Assembly (NCBI RefSeq): GCF_036421915.1
Contig: NZ_JAZGOM010000011.1
DNA: 64,000 nt
From: Georgenia_A wangjunii
Lineage (GTDB): Bacteria > Actinomycetota > Actinomycetes > Actinomycetales > Actinomycetaceae
Direction: 5' to 3' (one strand)
Shown: positions 16,067-25,038 of the stretch, piece by piece
How positions within the stretch are numbered: the first letter of the stretch is position 1
How the letters are laid out: every line of letters begins with the position of its first letter
Notes under the pieces: generated by a model
What the model was told of the DNA's origin: nothing
Database searches by the model: none
Seen by the model: the letters and a program-made list of their open reading frames with translations, nothing else
Program-made: the position numbers and the translations under genes

Positions 16067-17174
16067 CGGTGGCGGCCGAGAAGTTGTGCTGCTCGTTCGG
16101 GCGGATCCGCGCGTAGACCGTCTCGCCCTTGGCGGGGACCTCGCGCGGGTCGATCCGGACGATGATCTGCGCGTCGCCGGCACCGGAGGAGATGTGCTCC
16201 GCCAGCTCGCGGTCACCCGCGAGGCGGCCGTAGACGAACGCGTCGGAGCCGAGCTCCTCGACGAGCTCGACGACGACCGGGATGGCGCCGGGCTCGCCGG
16301 CGCTGACGCGGTCGAGCGACTCCGGGCGGAACCCGATGACGATCTCGCCGTTGTCCTGGTTCGACAGGGCGGCGAGCGTCGCGCGGGAGAGCGGGACGTT
16401 GGCCTCGCCGAGGACGGCGCGGTCGCCGTTGACGTGGAACGTGCCGAGGTTCATCGCGGGGGAGCCGATGAAACCGGCGACGAACACGTTCGCGGGGGTG
16501 TCGTACATGTCGCGCGGGGTGCCGACCTGCTGGAGGAGGCCGTCCTTGAGCACGGCGATGCGGTCACCCATCGTCAGCGCCTCGGTCTGGTCGTGCGTGA
16601 CGTAGACCGTCGTGACGCCGAGGCGGCGCTGCAGCGAGGCGATCTGCGTACGGGTCTGCACGCGCAGCTTGGCGTCGAGGTTGGACAGCGGCTCGTCCAT
16701 GAGGAACACCTGGGGCTGACGGACGATGGCGCGGCCCATGGCCACGCGCTGGCGCTGGCCGCCGGAGAGGGCCTTCGGCTTGCGGTCGAGGTACTCGGAC
16801 AGGTCGAGGATCTTCGCCGCCTCCTCGACGCGCTGGCGGATCTCGGCCTTGTTCGTGCCGGCGATCTTGAGCGCGAAACCCATGTTGTCCGCCACCGACA
16901 TGTGCGGGTACAGCGCGTAGTTCTGGAACACCATCGCGATGTCCCGGTCCTTGGGCTGGACGTCGGTGACGTCACGGTCACCGATGAGGATGCGGCCGGC
17001 GTTGACGTCCTCGAGCCCGGCGAGCATGCGCAGGGAGGTGGACTTTCCGCAGCCGGAGGGGCCGACGAGGACGAGGAACTCGCCGTCGGCGACCTCGAGG
17101 TTGAGAGCGTCGACTGCTGGGCGCTCCGTCCCCGGGTAGACGCGCGTAGCGCCGTCGAACGTCACTGAAGCCAT
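16047..17174 (-). CDS. ugpC: Sugar ABC transporter ATP-binding protein, UgpC/MsmX family
   Basis: This ATPase energises CUT1-type carbohydrate importers. The 375-residue protein has Walker A GPSGCGKST (38-46), the Q-loop in VFQNYALYPHMSV, signature LSGGQRQRVAMGRA, Walker B VFLMDEPLSNLD and H-loop YVTHDQTEA. A C-terminal TOBE/MalK regulatory domain follows (about 240-375). The ATG at 17174 follows AAGGGAC. It stands alone, with no permease or binding protein nearby. Family members such as MsmX and MsiK serve several importers in trans, so it is the best candidate partner for the ATPase-less importer at 31.6-35 kb. The gene symbol names the family only. Confidence 0.92.
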   Translation of the reverse strand: MASVTFDGATRVYPGTERPAVDALNLEVADGEFLVLVGPSGCGKSTSLRMLAGLEDVNAGRILIGDRDVTDVQPKDRDIAMVFQNYALYPHMSVADNMGFALKIAGTNKAEIRQRVEEAAKILDLSEYLDRKPKALSGGQRQRVAMGRAIVRQPQVFLMDEPLSNLDAKLRVQTRTQIASLQRRLGVTTVYVTHDQTEALTMGDRIAVLKDGLLQQVGTPRDMYDTPANVFVAGFIGSPAMNLGTFHVNGDRAVLGEANVPLSRATLAALSNQDNGEIVIGFRPESLDRVSAGEPGAIPVVVELVEELGSDAFVYGRLAGDRELAEHISSGAGDAQIIVRIDPREVPAKGETVYARIRPNEQHNFSAATGERLPS

Positions 17175-17223
17175 GATGTGTCCCTTCACCGGCAGGTACG
17201 TGCCGGACGATCCGTTGTGAAAG

Positions 17224-17249
17224 GTGTCAGGTGGTGTCTGCTCTGACAC
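17224..17249. promoter_or_regulatory. Inverted repeat upstream of the ABC ATPase gene
   Basis: GTGTCAG (17224-17230) and CTGACAC (17243-17249) form a perfect 7-bp dyad with a 12-base centre, about 50 bp upstream of the ATPase start. It may be an operator or the end of the otsB transcript. Confidence 0.35.
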
Positions 17250-17376
17250 GGCCCGGCCGCGGTGGATTCTCGTCCCCGTGGTCTGGCTGCCGTCATCCTT
17301 GCACAGCAGGGGCTGTACCGTACCGCCCGGGCGGTCCGCGGTTTCGTGACGCAGGACACACCGCGCGCCCCGACCG

Positions 17377-18324
17377 CTACGGCAGGTCCGGGACCTCGCC
17401 GCGCGCGCTGCCCTCGGTGCGGAGCTGGACGAGGCGCAGGAGGACGGCGGAGAACTCGTCCGGGTCGGCGACGCGGTACCCGGCGGCGGTGCTGCCGTCA
17501 CCGACCTTGATACCGACGTCACCGGGGAGAAGGATGCTGAAGGCGTCCTCGTCGGTGCGGTCGTCCCCGGCGAAGAGGACGGCGTCCGCCCCCGTCTCGG
17601 CGCGGAGCTCGACGACGGCGTCGCCCTTCGTCGTGTGGAGCACCGCCATCTCGACGACCTCCTTGCCCTCCTGCACGCGCAGTCCCGGCAGGCTCCCCGG
17701 GCCGTCGAGGATCGCCCGTGTGAGCCGCGCGCCGTCCTGGGGCGTGCACCGCCGGGTGTGGACGACGACGGAGGCCGGCTTCGCCTCGAGCCACGCGTCC
17801 GGCACGGGTCCGACGAGGGCCTCGGCGTCCCGCAGAACGCGTGCGTGCAGCGCCGCCTCCTCGGCCGTGAGCTGGAGCGGCTCGGCCTCGAGGGCGGCCT
17901 CGCCGAGGGGGGAGAGGCCGGTGCGGCCGTGCTCGCTGCCGTGGCTGCCGACGACGCGCGTGCCGGCCGGTACCTCGGCGAGGGAGACGAGCACCCGCGC
18001 CTCGCGGCCGGAGACGAGCGCGAGGGTGACCCCGGGCAGCTCGGCGAGGTCCGCGAGCGCCGCGACGGACGTCGGGACGATCCGCGACTGCGTCGGGTCG
18101 AGGACGAGCGGGGCGAGGACGCCGTCGAAGTCGAGGGCCACGAGGATGGTCGGCCGGCTCGCCAGCTCGCGCAGGGCGCCGTCGAGGCCCTCGTCGAGGT
18201 GACCGACGAACAACGGGGCGCCGATGCCGGGGCCGGGCACGCCGGCGTCGTCGGACGGCCCGGGCACGGTGGTGCTCTGGCCGTGCTCGTCCGGGCCGGT
18301 GGTGGTGGGGTCGTCGGTGCTCAT
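17377..18324 (-). CDS. otsB: Trehalose-6-phosphate phosphatase
   Basis: OtsB removes phosphate from trehalose 6-phosphate, the final step of trehalose synthesis for osmotic and desiccation tolerance. The 315-residue HAD-superfamily protein has the nucleophile motif LDFDGVLAPL (near residue 66), the motif II region VSGRE, a conserved Lys in VQEGKEVVEM, and the acidic motif FAGDDRTDEDAF. About 50 N-terminal residues are disordered. The ATG overlaps the otsA stop by four bases (ATGA), so the genes are coupled as an otsAB operon. Confidence 0.94.
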   Translation of the reverse strand: MSTDDPTTTGPDEHGQSTTVPGPSDDAGVPGPGIGAPLFVGHLDEGLDGALRELASRPTILVALDFDGVLAPLVLDPTQSRIVPTSVAALADLAELPGVTLALVSGREARVLVSLAEVPAGTRVVGSHGSEHGRTGLSPLGEAALEAEPLQLTAEEAALHARVLRDAEALVGPVPDAWLEAKPASVVVHTRRCTPQDGARLTRAILDGPGSLPGLRVQEGKEVVEMAVLHTTKGDAVVELRAETGADAVLFAGDDRTDEDAFSILLPGDVGIKVGDGSTAAGYRVADPDEFSAVLLRLVQLRTEGSARGEVPDLP

Positions 18325-19751
18325 GAGTCCTCCCGGCGGGTGGGCAGGTTCTTCAGGGTGGTGAGGAAGTCGTCGGCCCAGCGCTGCACGTCGTAGTCGA
18401 GGACGCGGCGGCGCAGGACCCGCATCCGGCGCCGGCCCTCGGTGCGCTCCATGCCGATGGCGCGCATGATCGCCGCCTTGACGCCGTCGATGTCGTGCGG
18501 GTTGATGAGGATCGCCTGGGTGAGCTCGTCGGCGGCGCCGGTGAACTCCGAGAGGACGAGGGCGCCCCCGAGGTCCCGCCGAGCGGCGACGTACTCCTTC
18601 GCGACGAGGTTCATGCCGTCGCGCAGGGAGGTGACGAGCATGACGTCGGCGGCCCGGTAGAGCGCCGCCATCTCCTCCATCGGGTAGGAGTGGTGCATGT
18701 AGTGGACGGCGGCGCGGCCGAGGGCGCCGAAGTCGCCGTTGATGCGCCCGACCGTCACCTCGACCTCGTCACGCAGCTGGCGGTACTGCTCGACCCGCTC
18801 GCGCGAGGGGCTCGCCACCTGGACGAGCGTGGCCTCCGGCGCGGCCAGCCGGCCGTCCGCGAGGAGCTCGCCGAACGCCTTGAGCCGGTGACGGATGCCC
18901 TTGGTGTAGTCGAGGCGGTCGACGCCGAGGAGGAGGACGTCCGGGTGCCCCAGCTCCTCGCGGATCTCGACGGCCCGCTTCTGCACGGCCGGGGAGGACG
19001 CGAGCTCGTCGAACGCGGCGGCGTCGATCGAGATGGGGAAGACGCCGGCGCGGACCTGCCGCTGCGGCCGGGCCCAGCGCTCGCCGATCGTCACGACGCG
19101 GCCCTTGGTGGGCAGGGCGGTGAGCCGGCGCACCGCGCGGAGGAAGTTGGAGGCGTCCGAGGCCCGCTGGAAGCCGACGAGGTCCGCGCCGAGCAGGCCC
19201 TCGACCACCTGACGGCGCCAGGGCAGCTGGGAGAAGATCTCGACCGGCGGGAACGGGATGTGGTTGAAGAAGCCGATCTTGACGTCGGGGCGCAGGAGGC
19301 GCAGGACGGCGGGGACCAGCTGGAGCTGGTAGTCGTGGATCCACACGGTGCCGCCCTCGGAGACCGCCTCGGCGGCCGCGGCGGCGAAGCGGCGGTTGAC
19401 GCTGACGTAGGCGTTCCACCAGTGCCGGTGGAACTCGGGCGGGACGATGACGTCGTGGTAGAGCGGCCACAGGGCACCGTTGGAGAAGCCCTCGTAGTAG
19501 TTGCCGACCTCGTCCTCGCTCAGGCGGACCGGCCACAGGCGCATGCCGTCGCCGTCGAACGGCTCGTGGTCGACGTCGCTCGTGCCGGACCAGCCCACCC
19601 ACGCGCCGGCGTTCTTGCGCATGACCGGCGCCAGCGCGGTGACGAGCCCCCCGGGGGAGCGGGTCCAGCTCAGCGAGCCGTCCCCGGCGACGGTGATGTC
19701 GACGGGAAGGCGGTTGGCGACGACGACGAAGTCATGCTCACCGGCAGGCAT
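18321..19751 (-). CDS. otsA: Trehalose-6-phosphate synthase
   Basis: This GT20 glycosyltransferase makes trehalose 6-phosphate from UDP-(or GDP-)glucose and glucose 6-phosphate. The 476-residue protein has the N-terminal VVVANRLPVDI with loop SPGGLVTAL, the acceptor region WIHDYQLQLVPAVLR, NHIPFPPVEIF, and VDRLDYTKGIRHRLKAF with Arg and Lys for donor phosphate binding. The C-terminal DVMLVTSLRDGMNLVAKEYVA segment holds the catalytic-site motif. The ATG at 19751 gives MPAGEHDFVVVANRLP. It has AAGGAG 11 bases upstream, which is slightly long. Longer frames upstream run into repeats and are rejected. It is first in the otsAB pair. Confidence 0.95.
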   Translation of the reverse strand: MPAGEHDFVVVANRLPVDITVAGDGSLSWTRSPGGLVTALAPVMRKNAGAWVGWSGTSDVDHEPFDGDGMRLWPVRLSEDEVGNYYEGFSNGALWPLYHDVIVPPEFHRHWWNAYVSVNRRFAAAAAEAVSEGGTVWIHDYQLQLVPAVLRLLRPDVKIGFFNHIPFPPVEIFSQLPWRRQVVEGLLGADLVGFQRASDASNFLRAVRRLTALPTKGRVVTIGERWARPQRQVRAGVFPISIDAAAFDELASSPAVQKRAVEIREELGHPDVLLLGVDRLDYTKGIRHRLKAFGELLADGRLAAPEATLVQVASPSRERVEQYRQLRDEVEVTVGRINGDFGALGRAAVHYMHHSYPMEEMAALYRAADVMLVTSLRDGMNLVAKEYVAARRDLGGALVLSEFTGAADELTQAILINPHDIDGVKAAIMRAIGMERTEGRRRMRVLRRRVLDYDVQRWADDFLTTLKNLPTRREDS

Positions 19752-19827
19752 GCGGGTATCAGCTCCTTGCTCAGGTCTTTCCTCGAGGCTACCGGGGTCC
19801 CCCCGCCCCCGCCCGGCCGGACCACCC

Positions 19828-19981
19828 CTCGTGATCATGCTGGCGCGTCACCCCCGCTGCCGGCCCTCCGCCCCGCCAGGCCCCCTCTCGTGATCATGCA
19901 GAAGTGCCGCCGGAGGCCGCCCGCCCCCGCGCGGACCTCTTGTGATCATGCAGGAGCGCAGCGGCGCTTCTGCATGATCAC
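19828..19981. repeat. Cluster of dispersed palindromic repeats (CGTGATCATGCAGAAG family)
   Basis: Three units lie in the 304-bp otsA-kinase gap. There is a partial one at 19828-19840, one at 19887-19909, and a complete hairpin at 19942-19981 whose 18-base arms match at 17 positions around AGCG. The flanking genes are divergent, so a terminator role is unlikely. The rest of the gap shows no gene. Confidence 0.7.
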
Positions 19982-20043
19982 CAGGGGGTGGCGGGGGTCC
20001 GGGGGGTGGGGGCAGGAGGGCGCTGGCGTGGGCGGCCGCTGGG

Positions 20044-20056
20044 TAGGTTGTGCCCA
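20044..20056 (+). promoter_or_regulatory. Leaderless-type -10 of the Ser/Thr kinase gene
   Basis: TAGGTT at 20044-20049 is followed by six bases and the ATG at 20056. No Shine-Dalgarno is present. Confidence 0.45.
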
Positions 20057-21972
20057 TGGAGGCCATCGGCGGGTACCGCCTCGTGCGGCGCATCGGCGCC
20101 GGCGGGATGGGGACCGTCCACGAGGCGGTCGACGCCGAGGGGCGCCACGTCGCGATCAAGGTCCTCCACCCCGCGATCAGCGCGGACCCGGCCGCACGCG
20201 AGCGCCTGCGCCGCGAGGTCGCTCTCCTGCACCGGGTGCGCGGCAGCGGCGTGGCGCGGGTGCTCGACGCCGAGGTCGAGGACGTCGACGCCTTCGTCGT
20301 CACCGAGCTCATCGACGGCCCCACGCTCGAGGAGGACGTCCGGGAGCACGGGCCGTTCGACGCCGACGCGCTCGCGGACCTCGCGCACGGGCTCGCGGAC
20401 GGCCTCACCGCGATCCACCGCTGCGGGGTGACGCACCGGGACCTCAAGCCGGGCAACGTCATGCTCGCCGCGGACGGGCCGGTCATCATCGACTTCGGCA
20501 TCGCCCAGGTCGCCGACGACGTCCGGCTCACCCAGACCGGGCTCGTCACCGGGACCCCCGGCTACCTCGACCCCGAGGTCATCGAGGGCGCCGACCCGGG
20601 GCCGGCGGGGGACTGGTGGGCGTGGGCCGCCGTGCTCACCTACGCGGCCACGGGGCGACCGCCCTTCGGCCGCGGCTCGATGGGCGTCGTGCTCGGCCGG
20701 GTGAGCACGGGCGCCGTCGACACCGCCGGTCTGCCCGACGTCCTCGCCCAGGCGCTGCGCTCGAGCCTCGACCCGGAACCGGCCCGGCGCCTGCCGGCGG
20801 AGGACCTCCTCCAGGTCGTCGACGGCGCGTGGGACCTCCCCGCCCTCGCTCAGGTCCTCACGCTCCTCGACGCCGCGGCCGGCGGCGCGGCCGAGGGCCC
20901 CGCCGACGGCGGTGCCGACCGGGCGCACGCGGGCGCGGGCGGGTCGGCCGGCACGGCCGGCGCGGGTGCGTGGGGTGCGCCGGTGACCTTCCCCGGTGCC
21001 GCCGGCGGCGAGGCCGCGACGACGGCGCTGCCGCCGTCCGGCCCGCCGACGACGTACCTCCCGGACGCGGTCGGTCCCCGCCCGACGCGGGTGCTGCCGG
21101 GTGGTGGGGCGGTGGGCGGAGCGCCCGGCGCGGAGGACATCGGGGAGAGTCACAGCGCCTGGGACACAGCGGTGCGCCCCGATGGCGGGGCCGGCCCGGG
21201 CCAGCCCCGCTACCCCGGGGCGGGCGCCTTCGAGGGCGAGCGCGCTTACCCGTCGCCCGGCTACCCCGAGCAGCCCGGCTATCCGGCGCAGCCCGGTTAC
21301 CCGGGGCAGGGCCGCTACCCGGAGCAGCCCGGCTACCCGGGGCAGGTCGGCTACCCGGGGCCCGGCGGTCCCTTCGGGCCGGAGAGCGTGCCGGCCTGGG
21401 CGGTGCCGCCCCGCCGGCGGACGGGGACGGTCGTCCTCCTCGGTTCCGGGCTGAGCGCGCTCGCCGCCTCGTGGCCGGGTGCGTGGGCGCTCGTGACGGT
21501 CGTGCTGCTCGTCCTCCTCGGCACCCTCGGGCTCATGACCCGCACCGTGCGGGCGACCCGCGTGCGACGAGGCCCCCGCCGGGGCGACGCCGCCCGCGCC
21601 GCGGTCGCCACGCCGTGGCACCTTCTGCGCTCGGTGCTCGCCGCGCTCCCCGGGGTGCTCCTCGGCGGGATCGTCGGGGCGCTCGCGTGGTGGACGACGA
21701 CGGCGGTGCTCGACCCCGACCACGTCGCCCAGCCGCAGCTCCTGTGGTTCAGCGCCGCGCTGGCCACCCTGACCGCGTGGTGCATGCCGACGGCGGGGGG
21801 CGCGCGCGAGGGGGCGCGCGCGGTGCTCGGGGTGATCGGTCGCGGCCCGCGCCTCGCGCTCGCCGGCGCGGCGCTCGTCTGCGCGCTCGTCGTCGCGGGC
21901 CTGCTCCTCGGGCAGGGCAGCGGTGAGCCGTCATGGGCCCCGTGGCCTACCCCGCCGCTGCCCTGGGTCTGA
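20056..21972 (+). CDS. Membrane-bound Hanks-type serine/threonine protein kinase
   Basis: This 638-residue kinase has a complete catalytic domain at residues 7-270. It shows the glycine loop IGAGGMGTVHEA, Lys35 in VAIKV, HRDLKPGNVML with catalytic Asp129, DFG with Asp146, and the APE-equivalent GTPGYLDPE. An Ala/Gly linker and a strongly repetitive Tyr/Pro/Gln segment (units such as GYPEQP, about residues 390-440) follow. The C-terminal part has four hydrophobic segments (about 460-490, 520-550, 560-580, 595-620). PASTA domains are absent, so it is not PknB-like. The ATG at 20056 is used, though a GTG two codons earlier is possible. Confidence 0.9.
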   Translation: MEAIGGYRLVRRIGAGGMGTVHEAVDAEGRHVAIKVLHPAISADPAARERLRREVALLHRVRGSGVARVLDAEVEDVDAFVVTELIDGPTLEEDVREHGPFDADALADLAHGLADGLTAIHRCGVTHRDLKPGNVMLAADGPVIIDFGIAQVADDVRLTQTGLVTGTPGYLDPEVIEGADPGPAGDWWAWAAVLTYAATGRPPFGRGSMGVVLGRVSTGAVDTAGLPDVLAQALRSSLDPEPARRLPAEDLLQVVDGAWDLPALAQVLTLLDAAAGGAAEGPADGGADRAHAGAGGSAGTAGAGAWGAPVTFPGAAGGEAATTALPPSGPPTTYLPDAVGPRPTRVLPGGGAVGGAPGAEDIGESHSAWDTAVRPDGGAGPGQPRYPGAGAFEGERAYPSPGYPEQPGYPAQPGYPGQGRYPEQPGYPGQVGYPGPGGPFGPESVPAWAVPPRRRTGTVVLLGSGLSALAASWPGAWALVTVVLLVLLGTLGLMTRTVRATRVRRGPRRGDAARAAVATPWHLLRSVLAALPGVLLGGIVGALAWWTTTAVLDPDHVAQPQLLWFSAALATLTAWCMPTAGGAREGARAVLGVIGRGPRLALAGAALVCALVVAGLLLGQGSGEPSWAPWPTPPLPWV

Positions 21973-22028
21973 GGCGGGCGCGGCGCCGAACGGCCGGGCA
22001 CGTGCCGGTCGCGCCGTACGCTAGGTGC

Positions 22029-22511
22029 GTGCGTGCGCAGCGACCGACGGTGCGGCCGGGACACGTCCTGGCCGTCAGCCTCGTCCTGCCCGCGCTCGCG
22101 GCCTTCCTCGGTGGGCTCGTCCACGTGAGCCGGTGCGTCCCGGTCGCCGGCGGCGTCGCCCAGCTCGGGGTGCACCTCGCGCTGCTCCGGCCCGCGTCGG
22201 AGTGCCCCACGGGCACCCTCGCGCTCGGCGGCGAGCAGGAGCAGGTCCTCGCCGTCGCGCTCGTCCTCACCGCCCCCGCGCTCCTTGCCCACGTCGTCGT
22301 CCTCCTCGGGGCGCTCGGAGCGGGCACCGCGGTGCGCCGGGTGCTGAGCCGCCTGGCCGGTCTCGCCCCGTGGGGGCGGGTGCCCGGAGCGGCGCCGCGC
22401 CTCGTCGTGCCGCGGTTGCACACGAACGCCGTCGTCCGCCGGGTGGTGCGCGGCCTCGCGCCGGTGCGGACCCAGCGGCTGCGCGGTCCGCCCATGCTCG
22501 CCCCGGCCTGA
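22029..22511 (+). CDS. Hypothetical membrane protein
   Basis: This 160-residue protein has no recognised family. Two clear hydrophobic segments (about residues 13-35 and 73-100) flank a region with a few cysteines (RCVPVAGG, ASECPTG), and the C-terminal third is basic and probably cytoplasmic. A TACGCT hexamer at 22017-22022 lies six bases before the GTG at 22029, giving a leaderless-type start consistent with its neighbours. It lies between the kinase and a DsbA-like gene on the same strand. A role cannot be assigned. Confidence 0.6.
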   Translation: MRAQRPTVRPGHVLAVSLVLPALAAFLGGLVHVSRCVPVAGGVAQLGVHLALLRPASECPTGTLALGGEQEQVLAVALVLTAPALLAHVVVLLGALGAGTAVRRVLSRLAGLAPWGRVPGAAPRLVVPRLHTNAVVRRVVRGLAPVRTQRLRGPPMLAPA

Positions 22512-22639
22512 GGACCGCACCGCCCGCCCCGCGCGGGCGATGCCGGTGCCCGGACCACACGACCCCTGAGCGCCCCATGGACCCCGCACCGGTGCGGGGC
22601 GCGGCGCTCGTCCCACCCAGGACCACCCCAGGAGCACTC

Positions 22640-23431
22640 ATGTCAACGCCGAGCAACATCAAGCAGCAGAACAAGCAGGAGCGGCGCGACGCCGCCCGCG
22701 AGCAGGCCCGCAAGCTGCGGGAGGCGCAGCAGCGCCGCGAGAAGCGCAACCGCCTCTTCATCATCGGGGGCGTCATCGCCTTCGTCGCGATCGTCGCCGT
22801 CGCCCTCGTCTCGATCCTCTCGCAGAGCGGGGGGCCGTCCCTCGACGGCGCCGAGCGCCCGTCCACGGCGACCGAGGCCGGCGCGATCCCCGTCGGCGCC
22901 GACGGCGCCGCCGGCACGGTGAACGAGGACGCCCCCGTGGTGGACGTCTACTACGACTACCAGTGCCCCCACTGCGCGACCTTCGAGCAGACCAACGCCG
23001 AGCTCCTCGTCGAGCTGGCGTCCAGCGGGGACGCCACGATCGAGTACCACCCGATCTCCATCCTCGACAACTCCGGCAACAACACCGGGTTCTCCACGCG
23101 CGGCGCGCAGGCGGCCGCCGTCGTCGCGGACCAGGCGCCGGAGCTCTTCGTCGACTTCAACACGGCGCTGTTCGACGCGCAGGGCCCGGCGGGCGGTGTC
23201 GCGCTGAGCGACGACCAGATCGCCCAGGCCGCCGAGAGCGTCGGCGTCCCGCAGGACGTCATCGACTCCTTCGGCGGGTCGACGTTCCGCGACTGGGTGC
23301 GCGGCGCGACGACGCAGGCCGCCGAGGACGGCGTCCAGGCGACGCCGACCATCCACATCGACGGCGAGCCGTGGCAGGGCAACTGGCAGGAGCCTGGCGC
23401 CCTCGAGCAGGCGGTCGCGGACGCCGCCTGA
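22640..23431 (+). CDS. Membrane-anchored DsbA-like thiol-disulfide oxidoreductase
   Basis: This 263-residue extracytoplasmic thioredoxin-fold protein probably forms or isomerises disulfides in exported proteins. A highly charged N-terminal cytoplasmic segment (KQQNKQERRDAAREQARK) is followed by one transmembrane helix (about 38-60). The DsbA domain has active site YQCPHCATF (Cys109 and Cys112) and a cis-Pro region GVQATPTIHIDG. It resembles the actinobacterial DSBA/thioredoxin_4 family. The ATG at 22640 has AGGAG upstream. A strong hairpin follows the stop. The vitamin K epoxide reductase partner common in actinobacteria is not adjacent. Confidence 0.88.
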   Translation: MSTPSNIKQQNKQERRDAAREQARKLREAQQRREKRNRLFIIGGVIAFVAIVAVALVSILSQSGGPSLDGAERPSTATEAGAIPVGADGAAGTVNEDAPVVDVYYDYQCPHCATFEQTNAELLVELASSGDATIEYHPISILDNSGNNTGFSTRGAQAAAVVADQAPELFVDFNTALFDAQGPAGGVALSDDQIAQAAESVGVPQDVIDSFGGSTFRDWVRGATTQAAEDGVQATPTIHIDGEPWQGNWQEPGALEQAVADAA

Positions 23432-23443
23432 TCCTCTGGCAGA

Positions 23444-23475
23444 CTCGGGTGCGGGGCTCCGGCCCCGCACCCGAG
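23444..23475 (+). terminator. Strong hairpin after the DsbA-like gene
   Basis: A perfect 14-bp stem (23444-23457 with 23462-23475) closes a 4-base loop 12 bases after the stop codon. A second GC-rich dyad follows immediately before the tRNA gene. Confidence 0.75.
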
Positions 23476-23501
23476 CCGCGGGGCCCCGGCCCCGCGGCCC
23501 C

Positions 23502-23573
23502 GCCGCCTTAGCTCAGTGGTAGAGCACCCGCCTTGTAAGCGGACGGTCGTCGGTTCAATCCCGACAGGCGGCT
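23502..23573 (+). tRNA. tRNA-Thr (anticodon TGT)
   Basis: A full cloverleaf is present. The acceptor stem is GCCGCCT with AGGCGGC, the D arm is GCTC/GAGC, and the T arm is GTCGG/CCGAC with loop TTCAATC. The anticodon loop CTTGTAA carries TGT at 23534-23536, reading ACA threonine codons. The first pair of the anticodon stem is a C-A mismatch. CCA is not encoded. Confidence 0.95.
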
Positions 23574-23724
23574 CAGCGAACACCCGGCGACCGGGCGCCG
23601 GACGACCGGCCGGCGCGTCCACCCCTCGTCGCCTCCCGCGAGGTCCGTTCGAGCGGTCGTCCCGTCCAGCCCCTCAGCGCTCCCCGCTCGTCTACGGTGG
23701 GAGAGGCACAGAGAGGTGGGGGAC

Positions 23725-24021
23725 GTGCATCCAGCAGCGAAGAAGTGGGCGACGATCGGCGTCTCGATGCTCGTCGTCGGGGGGCTGCTCCTGGCCTTCG
23801 GCCCGGACGTCTACTACTGGGCGGCGAACGTGGCCGGTGCCAACGCCGAGCCCGGCCTGTGGGTGCTCTCCGTCCTCCTCAACGTCACCCGGGAGGCCTT
23901 CATGCCGCTCGGCGCGGCGCTCGTCGGCGCGGCCGTCGTCATCCAGGCCCTCGCCCCGAGCCCCGGACGCACCGGTGCAGGCGCCGGTCACGTCGCCGCC
24001 GAGACGCACGAGACGCCGTAG
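23725..24021 (+). CDS. Small two-helix membrane protein of unknown function
   Basis: The product is about 98 residues with two predicted transmembrane helices (about 10-30 and 45-75) and a disordered C-terminal tail. No family is recognised. GTG codons at 23716 and 23725 both have GAGAGG 8-9 bases upstream. The later one is preferred because a TACGGT -10 at about 23694 would place the start of transcription around 23706 and leave only the second Shine-Dalgarno in the message. It follows the tRNA gene on the same strand. Confidence 0.55.
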   Translation: MHPAAKKWATIGVSMLVVGGLLLAFGPDVYYWAANVAGANAEPGLWVLSVLLNVTREAFMPLGAALVGAAVVIQALAPSPGRTGAGAGHVAAETHETP

Positions 24022-24244
24022 GCCATCGGTCCCCGCGGCAGTCATGCCCGGGCGCCCTTCCCTGGTCGCCTGGCCGACGGTGCCGGGACCAGCCGGGCGG
24101 GGCGCGCAGCGCCGGGTCGTGGCGGGTCTGGCGGGAGCCGCGAGGAACGAGCGGCGGATGGAAGACCGGGCGCGCCCCGCCCGGCGCGCCCCGCCCCGCC
24201 CGCCGAGCGCCGCTCGGGGGCTCCCGCCGCCGCGGGGTGGGTCC

Positions 24245-24514
24245 TCAGTCCCCGGGGATGTAGCCGGCGTCCTGGCCGGAGTCGCCGTGTGCGACCTCCT
24301 CCGACGTCTCGGGCCCGGCGCCGACGAGCTGGTCGACCTCGGCCCAGCGGTCGTCGTCCCGCTCGGGGGCGTCCTCCGGGTTGCCACCGGAGCGGACGTC
24401 CGCGGTGCGGGCCTCCGGCTCGACGGCGTTGACGCCCTCGGGCTCGACGAGGCTCTCGGCGGGGGCGTCGTCGACGGGGACGTTCGGGCGCAGGGTCGCG
24501 TCGTTCTCGCTCAT
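24245..24514 (-). CDS. Small acidic hypothetical protein
   Basis: This 89-residue, strongly acidic, probably disordered protein is rich in Glu, Asp, Pro and Ala and starts MSENDATLRPNVPVDD. It has no signal peptide, membrane segment or recognised domain. The ATG at 24514 has a reasonable initiation context. Similar short acidic proteins are common in actinobacterial genomes without known function. The 223-bp gap on its 3' side (24022-24244) shows no other gene. Confidence 0.5.
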   Translation of the reverse strand: MSENDATLRPNVPVDDAPAESLVEPEGVNAVEPEARTADVRSGGNPEDAPERDDDRWAEVDQLVGAGPETSEEVAHGDSGQDAGYIPGD

Positions 24515-24585
24515 GGTTCAGTCCTACCGCGTGGAGGCGACGCGCGCCCCCGGAGGGGCCGCCGGCACCGCCGACGCGCCGCTGC

Positions 24586-25038
24586 CTACACCCGGTCCGA
24601 CGCGAAGGACCGGGCGCAGAGCGCCCTCGCCTCCGCGAGGCAGGCCGGGTGGAGGACGGCCAGGCCCGTCGTCTCCGCGAGCAGCGGCTCGCAGTCGGCT
24701 CCGCGGCCGGACTCCGTGCCGGTGAGGATCCACCCGTGGCGGTCGTCCCCACGCGCGGCGGCCTCGGCGTACTGGCACAGCTGGCGTGCCACCCACTCCT
24801 CCGCGGGCCGGTCCCACCACGGCTCGGGGTGCGCGGGCCTCGCGCTCAGGCCGGGCAGCAGTGCGCCGCTCTGCTCGTCGCGGCTCTCCTCGCTCGCGTC
24901 GGCGCACGGGCCGAGGCTGTAGCGCAGGTAGACCGGCCCGACGGCGCGCTGGAGCCGGACGACGTCCCCCAGGCTGTGGAGGACGGGAAGCCCGTCGAGC
25001 CCGGTGACGGCGGCGGCGGCTGGTGACGGCCTGGTCAT
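24586..25038 (-). CDS. DUF6098-like protein
   Basis: This 150-residue soluble protein has the pattern LPVLHSLGDVVRLQRAVGPVYLRYSLGP, then LLPGLSARPAHPEPWWDRPAEEWVARQLCQY, then GWILTGTESGRGADCEPLL. From memory this matches the small actinobacterial DUF6098 family, often found near stress genes and CBS proteins. The function is unknown. The ATG at 25038 gives a short variable N-terminus before the conserved block. It is divergent from the CBS-domain gene, with about 150 bp between them. Confidence 0.65.
   Translation of the reverse strand: MTRPSPAAAAVTGLDGLPVLHSLGDVVRLQRAVGPVYLRYSLGPCADASEESRDEQSGALLPGLSARPAHPEPWWDRPAEEWVARQLCQYAEAAARGDDRHGWILTGTESGRGADCEPLLAETTGLAVLHPACLAEARALCARSFASDRV

Noticed and set aside
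19828..19981. Terminator for otsA or the kinase
   Set aside because: Both flanking genes start here and point away, so no transcript ends in this gap.
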